Counted from the stretch's first letter, positions 35,510-44,367 are shown. The stretch: DNA of 64,000 nucleotides from Autumnicola musiva (GCF_031846585.1 NZ_JAVRHK010000006.1:62001-126000); one strand, 5' to 3'. Numbers and translations: made by a program. Notes: generated by a model from the letters alone, not told the origin.

Positions 35510-37564
35510 ATGTACATGAGCAATTTCATAAATGGCCTTTATAAAAATCAGGCGCTTTTTTACAAGATATTTTTATTCATACTATCTGCGGTTTTAATTG
35601 TTTATCTTCTTCCGAAGGGCGGAAAATTTAAGTACGATATTCCCAAAAATAAGCCATGGCAGTACGAGAATTTATATGCTCCTTTTGATTTTGCCATTTT
35701 AAAGACTGAAGAGGAAATTCAGCAGGAAAGACAGGAGATAAAGAACAGCCTTATTCCTTATTACGAGTTTAATACCGAAATGGTAAAGCGGGTAAAGGCC
35801 GATGCCCTGCATGAAGTGCAAAGAACTTTTAGCGATAGTATTCTGGATCTTGCCGAACGCCCTCTTAATAACTTTGTAGAGAAAACAATAGATAAGATTT
35901 ACAAAAATGGACTCCTGCAGGAAAGCAGCAGGATGGGACCGGAGCAGTTGGTTTATTTGCGCAAGGGAAATGAAGCTTATGAGGTAACCTATAAGAAGAT
36001 TTTGAAGCAGGGAGATATCCGCAGTTTTCTCAGCAATGAAATTGATCAGGCAAACATAGGTTTTTTCAAGAATGAATTACTTGAAGTATTTTTTAATTCT
36101 GTTGAGCCTAATGTGGTCTTTAATAACGACCTTACTCAAAAGGAACTGGAGAGTAAGCTGAATAGTATTTCCTATACCCGTGGTATTATTGAGCAGGGTA
36201 GCCGGGTGATTGCCAAAGGGGAAGTGGTGGATAACGATAAATATAATATTCTGCGATCCCTGAAGCAGGAATACGAATCACAGGTATGGAGCCAGGACAA
36301 TTATAACTGGATTTTGGTGGGGTACAGTACACTTGTAGCCCTGGCTTTGCTCATGTTACTGCTTTTTATCAGGAAATACAGGTGGGAGATTTTTGAAAAT
36401 AATGTGAAAGTCACTTTTATTTTTTTCAACGTCATCTTTATGGTGATGCTCACTAATCTGGTGGTAAAATTCAATATAGATTATGTATATGTTGTGCCAC
36501 TATGTATTTTGCCACTTACCTTAAAAGCCTTTTTTGATGCCCGCCTTGGTTTATTTACCCACGTTATTACGGTTTTATTACTGGGTTTTATAGTGCCAAA
36601 CAGCTACGAATATATGTTCCTGCAGATCATTGCAGGAATTGTTACTATTCTCACGGTTTCTGAACTTTATAAACGTGCGAACCTTTTTATTTCGGTTGGG
36701 CAGATTACCCTGGTTTATATTATTTCTTATTTTGCTTTTACCATTATTCAGGAAGGGAGTATTACTGATGTGAAAGGGGAGGTTTTTCTCACTTTTTTGC
36801 TTGGTGGCCTGGCAACCCTTTTTGTTCAACCACTTATTTACATTTATGAAAAGATCTTCGGAATGGTGTCTGACATGTCTCTGCTAGAACTTTCCGATAC
36901 TAACTCCAAACTGCTGAAGGAGTTAGCTGAAAAAGCACCGGGGACTTTTCATCACTCCCTTAACGTTGCCAATCTGGCAGAGGCGGCAGCCAATGAGATT
37001 AGCGCCAATGCTATGCTGGTTAGGGTAGGGGCACTTTATCATGATATTGGCAAAATGCAGAATACTACTTATTTTACCGAAAATCAAACCACATCTGTAA
37101 ATTCGCATGATGAATTATCTCCAAGAGAAAGTGCAGAAATTATTATTGAGCATGTAATAAGAGGAATTGAAATTGCCAAAAAGAACAATTTGCCAGACAG
37201 GGTGATCGATTTTATAAGAACCCACCACGGTACCAGTACAGTTTATTATTTTTTAATGAAGGAAAAAGAGAATAGCAGTGAACAAGTAGATCCTGATGAT
37301 TTTCGTTATCCCGGCCCTATTCCTTTTAGTAAAGAAACGGCAATTCTTATGATGTGTGATAGTGTAGAAGCAGCCAGTAAAAGTCTTAAGGAGCCTACTT
37401 CAACTCTAATTGACGAATTTGTAGAAAAGATTATCAATAAACAGATGGAAGATGGGCAATTCCTGAATTCCAATATTACTTTTAAAGAAATCCAACTCGT
37501 AAAAAAAATTCTTAAGCGCAAGCTTAAGAATATTTATCATTTACGAGTCGAATATCCTGAATAA
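35510..37564 (+). CDS. 7TM-HD family membrane phosphohydrolase (PgpH-like)
   Basis: The protein is 684 aa. One membrane helix (~19-36) precedes a periplasmic 7TMR-HDED domain (~45-265). A seven-helix membrane domain (~270-460) and a cytosolic HD domain follow, with HHSLNVANLAEAAA near 480, YHDIGKM (His511-Asp512) and THHGTST near 568 as metal ligands. The same layout occurs in PgpH, a phosphodiesterase for cyclic di-AMP, so that is the best guess for activity. A second ATG six bases later (35516) is an equal start candidate. The last codons overlap a terminator for the convergent gene. Confidence 0.92.
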   Translation: MYMSNFINGLYKNQALFYKIFLFILSAVLIVYLLPKGGKFKYDIPKNKPWQYENLYAPFDFAILKTEEEIQQERQEIKNSLIPYYEFNTEMVKRVKADALHEVQRTFSDSILDLAERPLNNFVEKTIDKIYKNGLLQESSRMGPEQLVYLRKGNEAYEVTYKKILKQGDIRSFLSNEIDQANIGFFKNELLEVFFNSVEPNVVFNNDLTQKELESKLNSISYTRGIIEQGSRVIAKGEVVDNDKYNILRSLKQEYESQVWSQDNYNWILVGYSTLVALALLMLLLFIRKYRWEIFENNVKVTFIFFNVIFMVMLTNLVVKFNIDYVYVVPLCILPLTLKAFFDARLGLFTHVITVLLLGFIVPNSYEYMFLQIIAGIVTILTVSELYKRANLFISVGQITLVYIISYFAFTIIQEGSITDVKGEVFLTFLLGGLATLFVQPLIYIYEKIFGMVSDMSLLELSDTNSKLLKELAEKAPGTFHHSLNVANLAEAAANEISANAMLVRVGALYHDIGKMQNTTYFTENQTTSVNSHDELSPRESAEIIIEHVIRGIEIAKKNNLPDRVIDFIRTHHGTSTVYYFLMKEKENSSEQVDPDDFRYPGPIPFSKETAILMMCDSVEAASKSLKEPTSTLIDEFVEKIINKQMEDGQFLNSNITFKEIQLVKKILKRKLKNIYHLRVEYPE
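37507..37530 (-). terminator. Terminator of the Gre-like gene, inside the HD coding sequence
   Basis: The perfect 10-base stem ATTCTTAAGC/GCTTAAGAAT (37507-37516 with 37521-37530) is followed on the minus strand by a T run (37506-37501). On the plus strand the same bases are codons of the HD gene. Confidence 0.8.
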
Positions 37565-37566
37565 TA

Positions 37567-38016
37567 TTAGTGAAGGGCTATTACTTTAAATTCTTTTCCA
37601 TTAAACTTGTAGCTTTCTCCCGCTTTCTTTCCTTTTAAGCCTTCGTATACAGGCGCCTCTGTTGAAATGGCAAAAAAGCTACTCCCGTTTTCCAACTGTA
37701 ACTCTCCCAGGGGCACTGAAATAAAATAATAGTTTTTTTCTGTTTCCACTACACTTCCAAAATCTACTGTTTCACTAAAATGATCTAAATCTAACCGGCT
37801 AAGGGTTTCTTTCATTTCACGGGCGTGGCTCAGATGATCAGCATTTTTTTCAAAATCTCCTAAGAGTTTTCCGCGGTTGTCCTCATCATAATCGGTTTTC
37901 ACATCATTGGCATCCATAGATTCTTTAATCATATCCATTTCGCCCTGGTATTTTTCAATTTGTTCATTTACCACTTCTAAAGCTTTATAGTAGATCTCTT
38001 TCTTATTAATTTTCAT
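37567..38016 (-). CDS. GreA/GreB-family transcription elongation factor-like protein
   Basis: The 149-aa protein has an N-terminal helical hairpin (residues 1-75) with an acidic tip (DANDVKTDYDEDNRG near 36-50) and a C-terminal FKBP-like domain (~78-149: VDFGSVVETEKNYYFISVPLG, STEAPVYEGLKGKKAGES). Gre factors reach into RNA polymerase and trigger cleavage of backtracked RNA using acidic tip residues. The hairpin here is similar in plan but the canonical tip sequence is not present, so it may be a specialised relative. It reads away from the SatD gene and ends 3 bases from the convergent HD gene. Confidence 0.85.
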   Translation of the reverse strand: MKINKKEIYYKALEVVNEQIEKYQGEMDMIKESMDANDVKTDYDEDNRGKLLGDFEKNADHLSHAREMKETLSRLDLDHFSETVDFGSVVETEKNYYFISVPLGELQLENGSSFFAISTEAPVYEGLKGKKAGESYKFNGKEFKVIALH

Positions 38017-38115
38017 AGTAAAATTTGTTGATTTTTTTAAAAATAAGTATCCGATAATTCTTAAAAGAACTTTTAGGAAAAGTTTAATATGCCGGTTAAG
38101 ATTTCCAGCTTATTA

Positions 38116-38166
38116 TTATAAGTTTAAAGACTTATAATAATATTTTATAAGTCTATATGCTTATAA
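38116..38166. promoter_or_regulatory. Two TTATAAG inverted repeats upstream of the satD gene
   Basis: Repeat 1 is TTATAAGT-N6-ACTTATAA (38116-38123 and 38130-38137). Repeat 2 is TTATAAG-N8-CTTATAA (38145-38151 and 38160-38166). Their centres are 29 bases apart. They lie between divergent gre-like and satD genes, 45 bases upstream of the satD start, and look like paired operators. Confidence 0.6.
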
Positions 38167-38199
38167 ATAATGATTATTAGGTTTTAGACTAATAAATCT

Positions 38200-38207
38200 T
38201 ATATTTG
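38200..38207 (+). promoter_or_regulatory. -7 promoter element for satD, almost touching the start codon
   Basis: TATATTTG fits TAnnTTTG and ends 4 bases before ATG 38212. If it is used, transcription starts at or next to the A of ATG, giving a leaderless or nearly leaderless mRNA. Confidence 0.5.
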
Positions 38208-38211
38208 AAAT

Positions 38212-38880
38212 ATGATAGCCGTGATTACAGCCGACTTAATTAATTCTTCTAACTACAGCAAATTGTTGTTAACAAAAGTTATTTCTATACTGAATAAGGA
38301 GTTTGAATTAATCTGGGAGCAAGAAGGTAAAAAGGAAAACAGCTTTAAAATTTATAGGGGAGATAGCTTTCAGGGGGTTATACAAAATCCTGAAAATGCA
38401 TTGCATATAGCCCTTCAGTTAAAGGCTGCCATTAATAAGATCCAGAACAACTCCAATTCCGGCAGAAGAACCTTATCCAGAGAAGCCGACTCCAAAACTG
38501 CTATTGGAATAGGAGACTATAATTTTCGCCGTGATTCTATTGGGGAATCTAACGGACAGGCTTTTCAATTTTCAGGACGGACCCTGGATGAGATGAAAAA
38601 AAATGGAAGAACATTAATGTTAAAAACACCCGATGATAATATAAATGGAGAGTTTAACAGTAGTTTACTGCTTCTGGATACCTTCATTGAAAAATGGAGT
38701 ACAGCTTCAGCAGAGGTAGTTTATTACCTTCTTCATGATTATAAGGAACAGGAAATAGCCAATACCTTAAAAATAAGTCAATCGGCCGTAAATCAAAGAA
38801 AAAAGGCAGCAGGTTGGGAAGCTATTTCTACTTTACTGGAAAGATATCAAAAAGTTATTTCTCAAAATTTTAACTCATGA
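38212..38880 (+). CDS. SatD-family protein: cyclase-like domain plus helix-turn-helix
   Basis: The protein is 222 aa. The overall match is to SatD-family proteins. Residues 1-150 show a pattern much like class III nucleotide cyclases: Asp8 in VITADLI (first metal Asp), GD in RGDSFQG (50-51, second metal Asp) followed by NPENALHIALQL, then AIGIGDYN near 97, then NGQAFQFSGRTL (114-125), which fits the cyclase block G.aVN.AaRL with Gln119 in place of Asn and Arg123 kept. Residues ~178-200 form a helix-turn-helix (EQEIANTLKISQSAVNQRKKA). Catalysis is unproven. It overlaps the DUF3307 gene by 4 bases and follows paired inverted repeats it may bind. Confidence 0.85.
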   Translation: MIAVITADLINSSNYSKLLLTKVISILNKEFELIWEQEGKKENSFKIYRGDSFQGVIQNPENALHIALQLKAAINKIQNNSNSGRRTLSREADSKTAIGIGDYNFRRDSIGESNGQAFQFSGRTLDEMKKNGRTLMLKTPDDNINGEFNSSLLLLDTFIEKWSTASAEVVYYLLHDYKEQEIANTLKISQSAVNQRKKAAGWEAISTLLERYQKVISQNFNS

Positions 38881-39605
38881 TTGCTGTACTCGTTTTACTT
38901 CAGTTATTACTTGCGCATATCCTCACCGATTTTGTTTTTCAGCCCACAAAATGGGTACTCCATAAAAGAAAATATAAAGCTACATCTAAATACCTGTACA
39001 TCCATTCATTTATTGCAGGATTATTAACCTATATCCTGCTTCAACAATGGCACTTATGGTATGTAGCATTATTTATTGCTTTAACCCACTTTTTTATTGA
39101 TTACTGGAAGTTAATGCACAACAAAGATAATCTGCAGGTATTTTTGCTGGATCAATTATTTCATATTATCATTATATTACTGGTATGGGTATATTTATCT
39201 AATGAATATGACCAGGTTCTACCTATGGTAGTATCTTTTGTATCATCCCCTTCTGCCCTGGCAATAATAATTGGCTATCTGCTGGTAATATTTCCAGTAG
39301 GTTTTATTGTAGGAAAATCCACTGAAGGCTGGCATAATGAGCTACTGGAAGAAGGAAAAAGTGTAAGCTTGGAAGCCGCGGGGCGCTACATAGGAATTTT
39401 TGAAAGAATTCTGGTGCTTACATTTATTTTAACCAACAATTTTTCAGCAATAGGTTTTCTAATTGCAGCAAAATCAATTCTACGCTTTAGTGATAAGTCT
39501 GAAGCCGGCGCAAGAAAGCAAACCGAATATGTTCTTATAGGAACACTTATGAGCTTTGCTATAACTATAATAACAGGTTTGTTAATACGCCATATTTTTT
39601 TCTAG
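38877..39605 (+). CDS. DUF3307 membrane protein, partner of SatD
   Basis: The protein is 242 aa with about six membrane helices. Two His-x3-Asp motifs lie in or near membrane segments: His14/Asp18 (LAHILTDF) and His71/Asp75 (THFFIDYW), with His43 (YIHSF) between them. This could form a membrane metal site as in some integral hydrolases, which is inference. DUF3307 is the name I recall for this family. Its start ATG overlaps the satD stop (ATGA), so the two are made together. Its last 24 bases overlap the end of the convergent gene. Confidence 0.85.
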   Translation: MIAVLVLLQLLLAHILTDFVFQPTKWVLHKRKYKATSKYLYIHSFIAGLLTYILLQQWHLWYVALFIALTHFFIDYWKLMHNKDNLQVFLLDQLFHIIIILLVWVYLSNEYDQVLPMVVSFVSSPSALAIIIGYLLVIFPVGFIVGKSTEGWHNELLEEGKSVSLEAAGRYIGIFERILVLTFILTNNFSAIGFLIAAKSILRFSDKSEAGARKQTEYVLIGTLMSFAITIITGLLIRHIFF

Positions 39606-39989
39606 AAGCTGAATATTTGCCTGTAGGCGTTCCTTTACAATATTCATCATTCGTTTATTAAGAGCAGAAGAATTCTTGATGTACTGAGCATATTCTTTCA
39701 GGGTAAACTGACCTATAATAATCCCTTTAAGCGAATTCCTGAATTTAATATCCTTTTGCACCGCGTTTTCAATATACTCCATCCGTTTATCCAGATTCAG
39801 TTCATAAAAGGTATTCTTATGCTTTGAGATATAATTCCGAAAAACTTCTACCAGCAATTCATCCTGAAGTTTAACCACCGGCCTTAAGGTTTGGTTTTGA
39901 AATTGCTCCTCCATGCTCATATTGTCTGAAACTTTTGCTGAAGGAATTTCGGGTCTTAACCCGGTTAGTTGAAGATCGCGTGGATTCAT
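39582..39989 (-). CDS. Conserved hypothetical protein
   Basis: The protein is 135 aa from ATG 39989 (MNPRDLQLTGLRPEIPSAKV). A 28-residue in-frame extension to 40073 is Ser/Phe-rich and unlike the rest, so I reject it. The protein is helical and mildly basic at the end, with FQNQTLRPVVKLQ near 31 and KDIKFRNSLKGIIIGQF near 82 as likely conserved blocks. Databases may call relatives glyoxalase, but I see none of the glyoxalase metal residues. Function unknown. It overlaps the end of the DUF3307 gene tail to tail by 24 bases. Confidence 0.78.
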   Translation of the reverse strand: MNPRDLQLTGLRPEIPSAKVSDNMSMEEQFQNQTLRPVVKLQDELLVEVFRNYISKHKNTFYELNLDKRMEYIENAVQKDIKFRNSLKGIIIGQFTLKEYAQYIKNSSALNKRMMNIVKERLQANIQLLEKNMAY

Positions 39990-40163
39990 GACGAGTAAGG
40001 TTTTATTAAATGTAAGAAAATTGCAATATGAAACTCGTTTGGAAGAGTCAACTTTTAAACTACTTATAAACATCCTTAAAACAAGTTAAAATCCTCTTAA
40101 TCGTCCTACGCTGTCCTGTACTTCTTATTATATTTAAAAGAAACCCACATAAGAAGAAGAAAA

Positions 40164-41522
40164 ATGATTATTTCTAAAAATCCCTATAACGATAAAGAAA
40201 TTGAAAAATTTCAGGAATTCACAAAAGATCAGGTAGATGACGCGCTTGCTAAAGCGAATTCCGTATTTTATTCCTGGAAAAATACTTCTTTTGCAGAACG
40301 TACTAAACTTATGAAAGCTGCTGCGGAAGAGCTTAAAAGCAATAAACAGGAATATGCAATGGATATTACCCTGGAAATGGGCAAACCTATTAAACAATCC
40401 ATTTCAGAAATTGAAAAATGTGCATGGGTTTGTGAATATTATGCTGAAAATGCAGAATCACAACTCGCAGATGAAGTTATTGAAACCGATGCAGCAAGTA
40501 GTTATGTAAGCTATGAGCCTCTTGGGGTAGTACTAGCCGTTATGCCATGGAATTTTCCATTCTGGCAGGTTTTTAGGTTTGCTGCTCCGGCGTTAATGGC
40601 AGGAAATATCGGAGTGCTTAAACACGCCAGCAATGTAATGAAATCGGCCAATAATATACAGAAGGTTTTTGAAAACGCAGGCTTTCCTAAAGGCTGTTTT
40701 CAAAATCTAATTATCGGCAGCAAAAAAGTGGAAGATGTTATTAGAGATGAGCGTATAAAGGCTGTAACACTAACCGGCAGTAAACCTGCAGGAAGCGCAG
40801 TGGCTTCCGTGGCAGGAGAAAAAATAAAAAAATCGGTGCTGGAACTTGGTGGCAGCAATGCACTAGTGGTTTTTGAAAATGCCAATCTTGAGGAAGCAGT
40901 TAAAACGTGTGTAACAGCCCGTTTTCAAAATACCGGTCAGAGTTGTATAGCAGGAAAGAGATTATTGCTACAAAAAAATATTGAGCAGGACTTTATGAAA
41001 ATGTTCATTGAGCAGGTAAAAGCTCTTAAAAGTGGAGATCCTGTAAACGAGGATACCTTTATAGGAGTTCTGGCGCGGAAGGATCTTGCTGAAGATTTGG
41101 AAGATCAGGTAAACCGTTCTGTAGAGAAAGGAGCTAAAATACTGCTTGGAGGGAAAAGGGATAAGGCTTACTATGAACCAACTATAGTGGGTAACGTAGA
41201 TAAAGATATGGCAGTTTTTAAAGAGGAAACTTTTGGACCTGTTGTTTCGGTCACTATTTTTGAAGATGAGAAACAAGCGGTAGATCTGGTTAATAGTTCT
41301 TCCTTTGGTTTAGGGGTTTCTATTTTTACTGAAGACTTTGAATTTGCCAAAAAACTGGTTCCACAATTCGAGGACGGCTCAGTTTTTATAAATGAGCTTG
41401 TTAAAAGTGATCCACGATTACCTTTTGGTGGCACGAAGGAATCCGGCTACGGCAGGGAACTTTCGGGGCACGGCATCAAGGAATTCGTGAACACAAAAAC
41501 CGTATATTTCAACAAATATTAA
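40164..41522 (+). CDS. NAD(P)-dependent aldehyde dehydrogenase (succinate-semialdehyde type)
   Basis: The protein is 452 aa, short like the GabD/Sad group. Catalytic Cys261 lies in NTGQSCIAG, Glu227 in LELGGS, the Asn/Lys pair in VMPWNFPFWQ near 129 and VLKHASN near 150, and EETFGPV near 353. It oxidises an aldehyde to an acid; succinate semialdehyde is the most common substrate for this length and pattern but is not proven. It is the first of three tightly spaced genes (10 bases to DUF72). Confidence 0.9.
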   Translation: MIISKNPYNDKEIEKFQEFTKDQVDDALAKANSVFYSWKNTSFAERTKLMKAAAEELKSNKQEYAMDITLEMGKPIKQSISEIEKCAWVCEYYAENAESQLADEVIETDAASSYVSYEPLGVVLAVMPWNFPFWQVFRFAAPALMAGNIGVLKHASNVMKSANNIQKVFENAGFPKGCFQNLIIGSKKVEDVIRDERIKAVTLTGSKPAGSAVASVAGEKIKKSVLELGGSNALVVFENANLEEAVKTCVTARFQNTGQSCIAGKRLLLQKNIEQDFMKMFIEQVKALKSGDPVNEDTFIGVLARKDLAEDLEDQVNRSVEKGAKILLGGKRDKAYYEPTIVGNVDKDMAVFKEETFGPVVSVTIFEDEKQAVDLVNSSSFGLGVSIFTEDFEFAKKLVPQFEDGSVFINELVKSDPRLPFGGTKESGYGRELSGHGIKEFVNTKTVYFNKY

Positions 41523-41532
41523 AAAGTATTAG

Positions 41533-42402
41533 ATGAAATTCGGAAAAGTTGATGAGCCGGAAAATATAGATTTTATTCTTCCTGAAACTCATAAACAAAC
41601 CAAAGATGTTCTTTCAAATTATAATTCAGAAAAATTTGGGGATATTAGGATTGGCTGTGCTAAATGGAACAAGAAAGATCTGAAGAATTTTTACCCCAGA
41701 GGAACCAAAGATGAACTTCAGTATTACAGCGCACAATTTAATTCCATAGAATTGAACGCTTCCTTTTACAGGATGTTTCCTGAAGAACAATTCGAAAAAT
41801 GGGCGGATAAAGCAGAAGCTGATTTTAAATTTTTCCCAAAAGTTCCGAGGATCATCAGCCATTTGAAACGCTTAAATGAATGTGAAACACTTGTAGATGA
41901 CTTTATAACCAATATTTTGCCACTTAAGGAGAAGCTGGGAATGGTATTTCTTCAAATGCCGGATAATTTTCAGCCAAAATTTATGAATCGACTTGAGCCA
42001 TTTTTTAAACACTGGCCTGATGAAATTCCCCTTGGACTTGAACTTAGACATACTGACTGGTACAACGAATCCACGGTGGCTAATGAACTTAACGAGATGC
42101 TGATAAAGCACAATATTTCAAGCATAATTACTGATAGTGCCGGTAGAAGAGATTTGCTCCACATGAGGCTTACCAATGATACCGCATTTATCAGGTACAA
42201 TGGTGCCAATCATAAAAGTGACTATACCCGTCTTGATGATTGGTTGGATAGGCTGGGGGAATGGCATGAAATGGGTCTAAAAAAAGTATATTTTTTTGTT
42301 CACCAGAATCTTGAACAGGCTTCTCCTTTACTATCAGCTTATTTTATTGAAAAATTCAATAAAAAATTTAAAACTCAATTAAAAATACCAAAAACATTAT
42401 AA
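41533..42402 (+). CDS. DUF72 (YecE-like) protein
   Basis: The protein is 289 aa. The TIM-barrel DUF72 family is seen in IGCAKWN near residue 36, FYPRGTKDELQYYSAQFNSIELNASFYR near 54 and FFPKVPRIISHL near 96. LGMVFLQMPDNF near 136 and GLELRHTDWY near 167 also fit. No activity is known for this family. It lies 10 bases after the aldehyde dehydrogenase and one base before the Nudix gene, so the three form an operon. Confidence 0.9.
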   Translation: MKFGKVDEPENIDFILPETHKQTKDVLSNYNSEKFGDIRIGCAKWNKKDLKNFYPRGTKDELQYYSAQFNSIELNASFYRMFPEEQFEKWADKAEADFKFFPKVPRIISHLKRLNECETLVDDFITNILPLKEKLGMVFLQMPDNFQPKFMNRLEPFFKHWPDEIPLGLELRHTDWYNESTVANELNEMLIKHNISSIITDSAGRRDLLHMRLTNDTAFIRYNGANHKSDYTRLDDWLDRLGEWHEMGLKKVYFFVHQNLEQASPLLSAYFIEKFNKKFKTQLKIPKTL

Positions 42403-42403
42403 A

Positions 42404-42817
42404 ATGGGAAAGCATGATATTGCTATAACAGTAGATAGTGTTGTTTTATGCAACGTAAATGATTTATTTAAAGTTTTACTGATTCAAAGAAAAAAAGATC
42501 CTTTTAAAGGAGAATGGGCTCTACCGGGAGGCTTTATAGAAGAAGGCGAAGAGCTTGAAGAGGCTGCAAAAAGAGAGTTAAAGGAAGAAACGGGGGTAGA
42601 AGTAAATTCTTTGGAACAAATAAATGCCTTCGGCAAACCGGGAAGAGATCCACGCGGCAGAATGATCTCCATAGCTTTTCTTTGCCGAATCTATTGTGAA
42701 GAAGATCTTAAACCGGGCGATGATGCCAGTGAAGCTAAATGGTTCGAGCTGGATAAACTGCCTGAACTTGCTTTTGATCATAATGAAATTATTTCTACGG
42801 CCAGAAAACTTCTATAG
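42404..42817 (+). CDS. Nudix hydrolase
   Basis: The 137-aa protein has a complete Nudix box (residues 43-65): Gly43, Glu49, then REL.EE.GV with Arg57, Glu58, Glu61, Glu62 and Gly64. It hydrolyses a nucleoside diphosphate linked to another group. The presence of FGKPGRDPRGR near 71-81 is typical of ADP-ribose or NrtR-type Nudix domains. There is no helix-turn-helix, so it is an enzyme only. It is one base after the DUF72 stop. Confidence 0.93.
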   Translation: MGKHDIAITVDSVVLCNVNDLFKVLLIQRKKDPFKGEWALPGGFIEEGEELEEAAKRELKEETGVEVNSLEQINAFGKPGRDPRGRMISIAFLCRIYCEEDLKPGDDASEAKWFELDKLPELAFDHNEIISTARKLL

Positions 42818-42909
42818 TATTATTTGCATATAATGGGGTTGTATTGAGCTTTCAATCAGCTCCTTAAATGATTATTATCTAATTTTTCCGATTAATTTAA
42901 AGACTAAAA

Positions 42910-43299
42910 ATGAGATTTCACACCAGAAAATGGGTTAAGCCCGGAGATTTAAACCCCAATCGTACCCTTTTTGGGGGGCAGCTACTGGAATGGATTGATG
43001 AGGAATGTGCATTATATAGTATCATTCAGCTGGAAAATCAAAAAACTGTTACTAAATTTATGAGTGAGATTGATTTTCGCAGTTCTGCCCGGGAAGGTGA
43101 TATTGTGGAAATAGGAATTGAAGTGGTGAAATTCGGAACTGCATCATTGACCTTAAAATGTGAGGTTCGTAATAAGATGACCCGTGAAACAATCATAACT
43201 ATAGATAAAATAGTAATGGTTGCTCTTGATGAAGAGGGAAGACCTAAACCACATGGTAAAACAAAGGTAGAGTTTGTAAAAGACAGGCTGGCAGATTAG
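42910..43299 (+). CDS. Acyl-CoA thioesterase, hotdog fold (YciA-like)
   Basis: The 129-aa protein follows the hotdog thioesterase plan: NPNRTLFGGQLLEWIDEECALYS (residues 17-39, with the catalytic Asp34) and SEIDFRSSAREGDIVEIGIEVVKFGTASLTL (50-80). It hydrolyses acyl-CoA to the free acid and CoA. Chain-length preference is not visible. Its stop codon overlaps that of the convergent MscS gene by 4 bases. Confidence 0.9.
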   Translation: MRFHTRKWVKPGDLNPNRTLFGGQLLEWIDEECALYSIIQLENQKTVTKFMSEIDFRSSAREGDIVEIGIEVVKFGTASLTLKCEVRNKMTRETIITIDKIVMVALDEEGRPKPHGKTKVEFVKDRLAD

Positions 43300-44216
43300 G
43301 ATGTTCTGGTTTTAGGATCGTCTTTTCGTTCTGCCAGTCTAACAGGAAATTCTTTCTCACCTCCATAAAGTTTAATTTCCTGTATATCTGCAGGCATATA
43401 AAATCCATTTTTCTCCAGGGCTTCCTTAACAGCGCGCACTACATTACCTTTTGTGATAAGTGCTGTCATCCTAAAGTCTTTTGTATCTACCCAAAAGAAA
43501 ACTTTTAGATTTACAGTACTGGTCGCCAGTTCATCTTCTATTATGAAATTTTGGTGTAACTCATTCTTAATTACCATTGGTTCTTTATTAAGGGCTTCCA
43601 TAATAGTTCGTTTTGCGCTATCAATATTATCTTCATAAGCAATGCCAATCATAAAACTCCATCGGAAAAAACCATCTTCAGTGTAATTGGTAACAGGTTT
43701 TGTAAGCACATCACTATTTGGGATATAAACATCTTTGCCATCAAAGGTTTTTAATTTGGTATACCTGAATTCCAGCGTTTTTACCTTACCGAAATTTTCC
43801 CCAATCTCCACAGTGTCTTCAATATCAAAAGGACGATTAAATGCGAGGATAATTCCTGAAATAAAGTTTTCTCCTATATCTTTAAAAGCGAAACCAAAAA
43901 CCAGTGCGCCGGCTCCGGCAGCAGTTAATATTCCAGTGGCTATACCTCCTAATCCCGCTGCTCTTAAAGCAAGCATAATAGCCATAACTACAAAAATAAA
44001 TCTTACGGCTTTTCCCAAAAAACGGCTCATAAGCGGATCGTGGGTGCGGGCAGAAATTCGTCTTGTTGCAAATTTGCCAATCCATCCTCCTAAAAGTACG
44101 CCCAGAATAATAATTAAAATTCCCAGGCCTATGCCGGGCAACTGTTCAATAAAGTTATTGTAGAACCTGAAGAACGCTTCTTGTAGCGAGGTAGATCTAT
44201 AAGCTGTTGATTGCAT
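43296..44216 (-). CDS. Small-conductance mechanosensitive channel (MscS family)
   Basis: The protein is 306 aa, near the size of E. coli MscS (286). Three membrane helices lie at ~26-48, ~67-88 and ~90-118. The pore helix TM3 is rich in Gly and Ala (GGIATGILTAAGAGALVFGFAF). The beta domain reads FNRPFDIEDTVEI near 125 and the C-terminal alpha/beta domain follows. It opens on membrane tension. A second, larger MscS gene lies 222 bases upstream on the same strand. Confidence 0.93.
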   Translation of the reverse strand: MQSTAYRSTSLQEAFFRFYNNFIEQLPGIGLGILIIILGVLLGGWIGKFATRRISARTHDPLMSRFLGKAVRFIFVVMAIMLALRAAGLGGIATGILTAAGAGALVFGFAFKDIGENFISGIILAFNRPFDIEDTVEIGENFGKVKTLEFRYTKLKTFDGKDVYIPNSDVLTKPVTNYTEDGFFRWSFMIGIAYEDNIDSAKRTIMEALNKEPMVIKNELHQNFIIEDELATSTVNLKVFFWVDTKDFRMTALITKGNVVRAVKEALEKNGFYMPADIQEIKLYGGEKEFPVRLAERKDDPKTRTS

Positions 44217-44283
44217 TGGGAAGAATTTCTACTAAAATACCAATTAAGCTCATTAAAAGCGAAAAATAAATCAGCATAAATAG

Positions 44284-44367
44284 CTAGTTTAAATTATGGT
44301 TCCTTGGAGAAGCCCCTGCCTCTTCTTTCTTTTCTTCCTTCTGCCTTCTGCGGTTGTTTATGACCAT
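44284..44367 (-). CDS. Possible 27-residue basic peptide
   Basis: The short frame encodes a very Arg/Lys/Glu-rich peptide (MVINNRRRQKEEKKEE and a short tail). It has a start and stop but no promoter match. A 10-base inverted repeat AGAAGCCCCT (44308-44317) / AGGGGCTTCT (44407-44416) would pair the upstream leader with the peptide's codons. It may be spurious. Confidence 0.25.
   Translation of the reverse strand: MVINNRRRQKEEKKEEAGASPRNHNLN

Noticed and set aside
39990..40073. 28-residue extension of the conserved hypothetical at 39582
   Set aside because: The extension has a different composition, and MNPRDLQLTG looks like the natural start.
43735..44163. 142-codon plus-strand frame opposite the MscS gene
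   Set aside because: It is antisense to a clear MscS gene. Its composition (Ser/Ile/Pro-rich) is that of a shadow frame.
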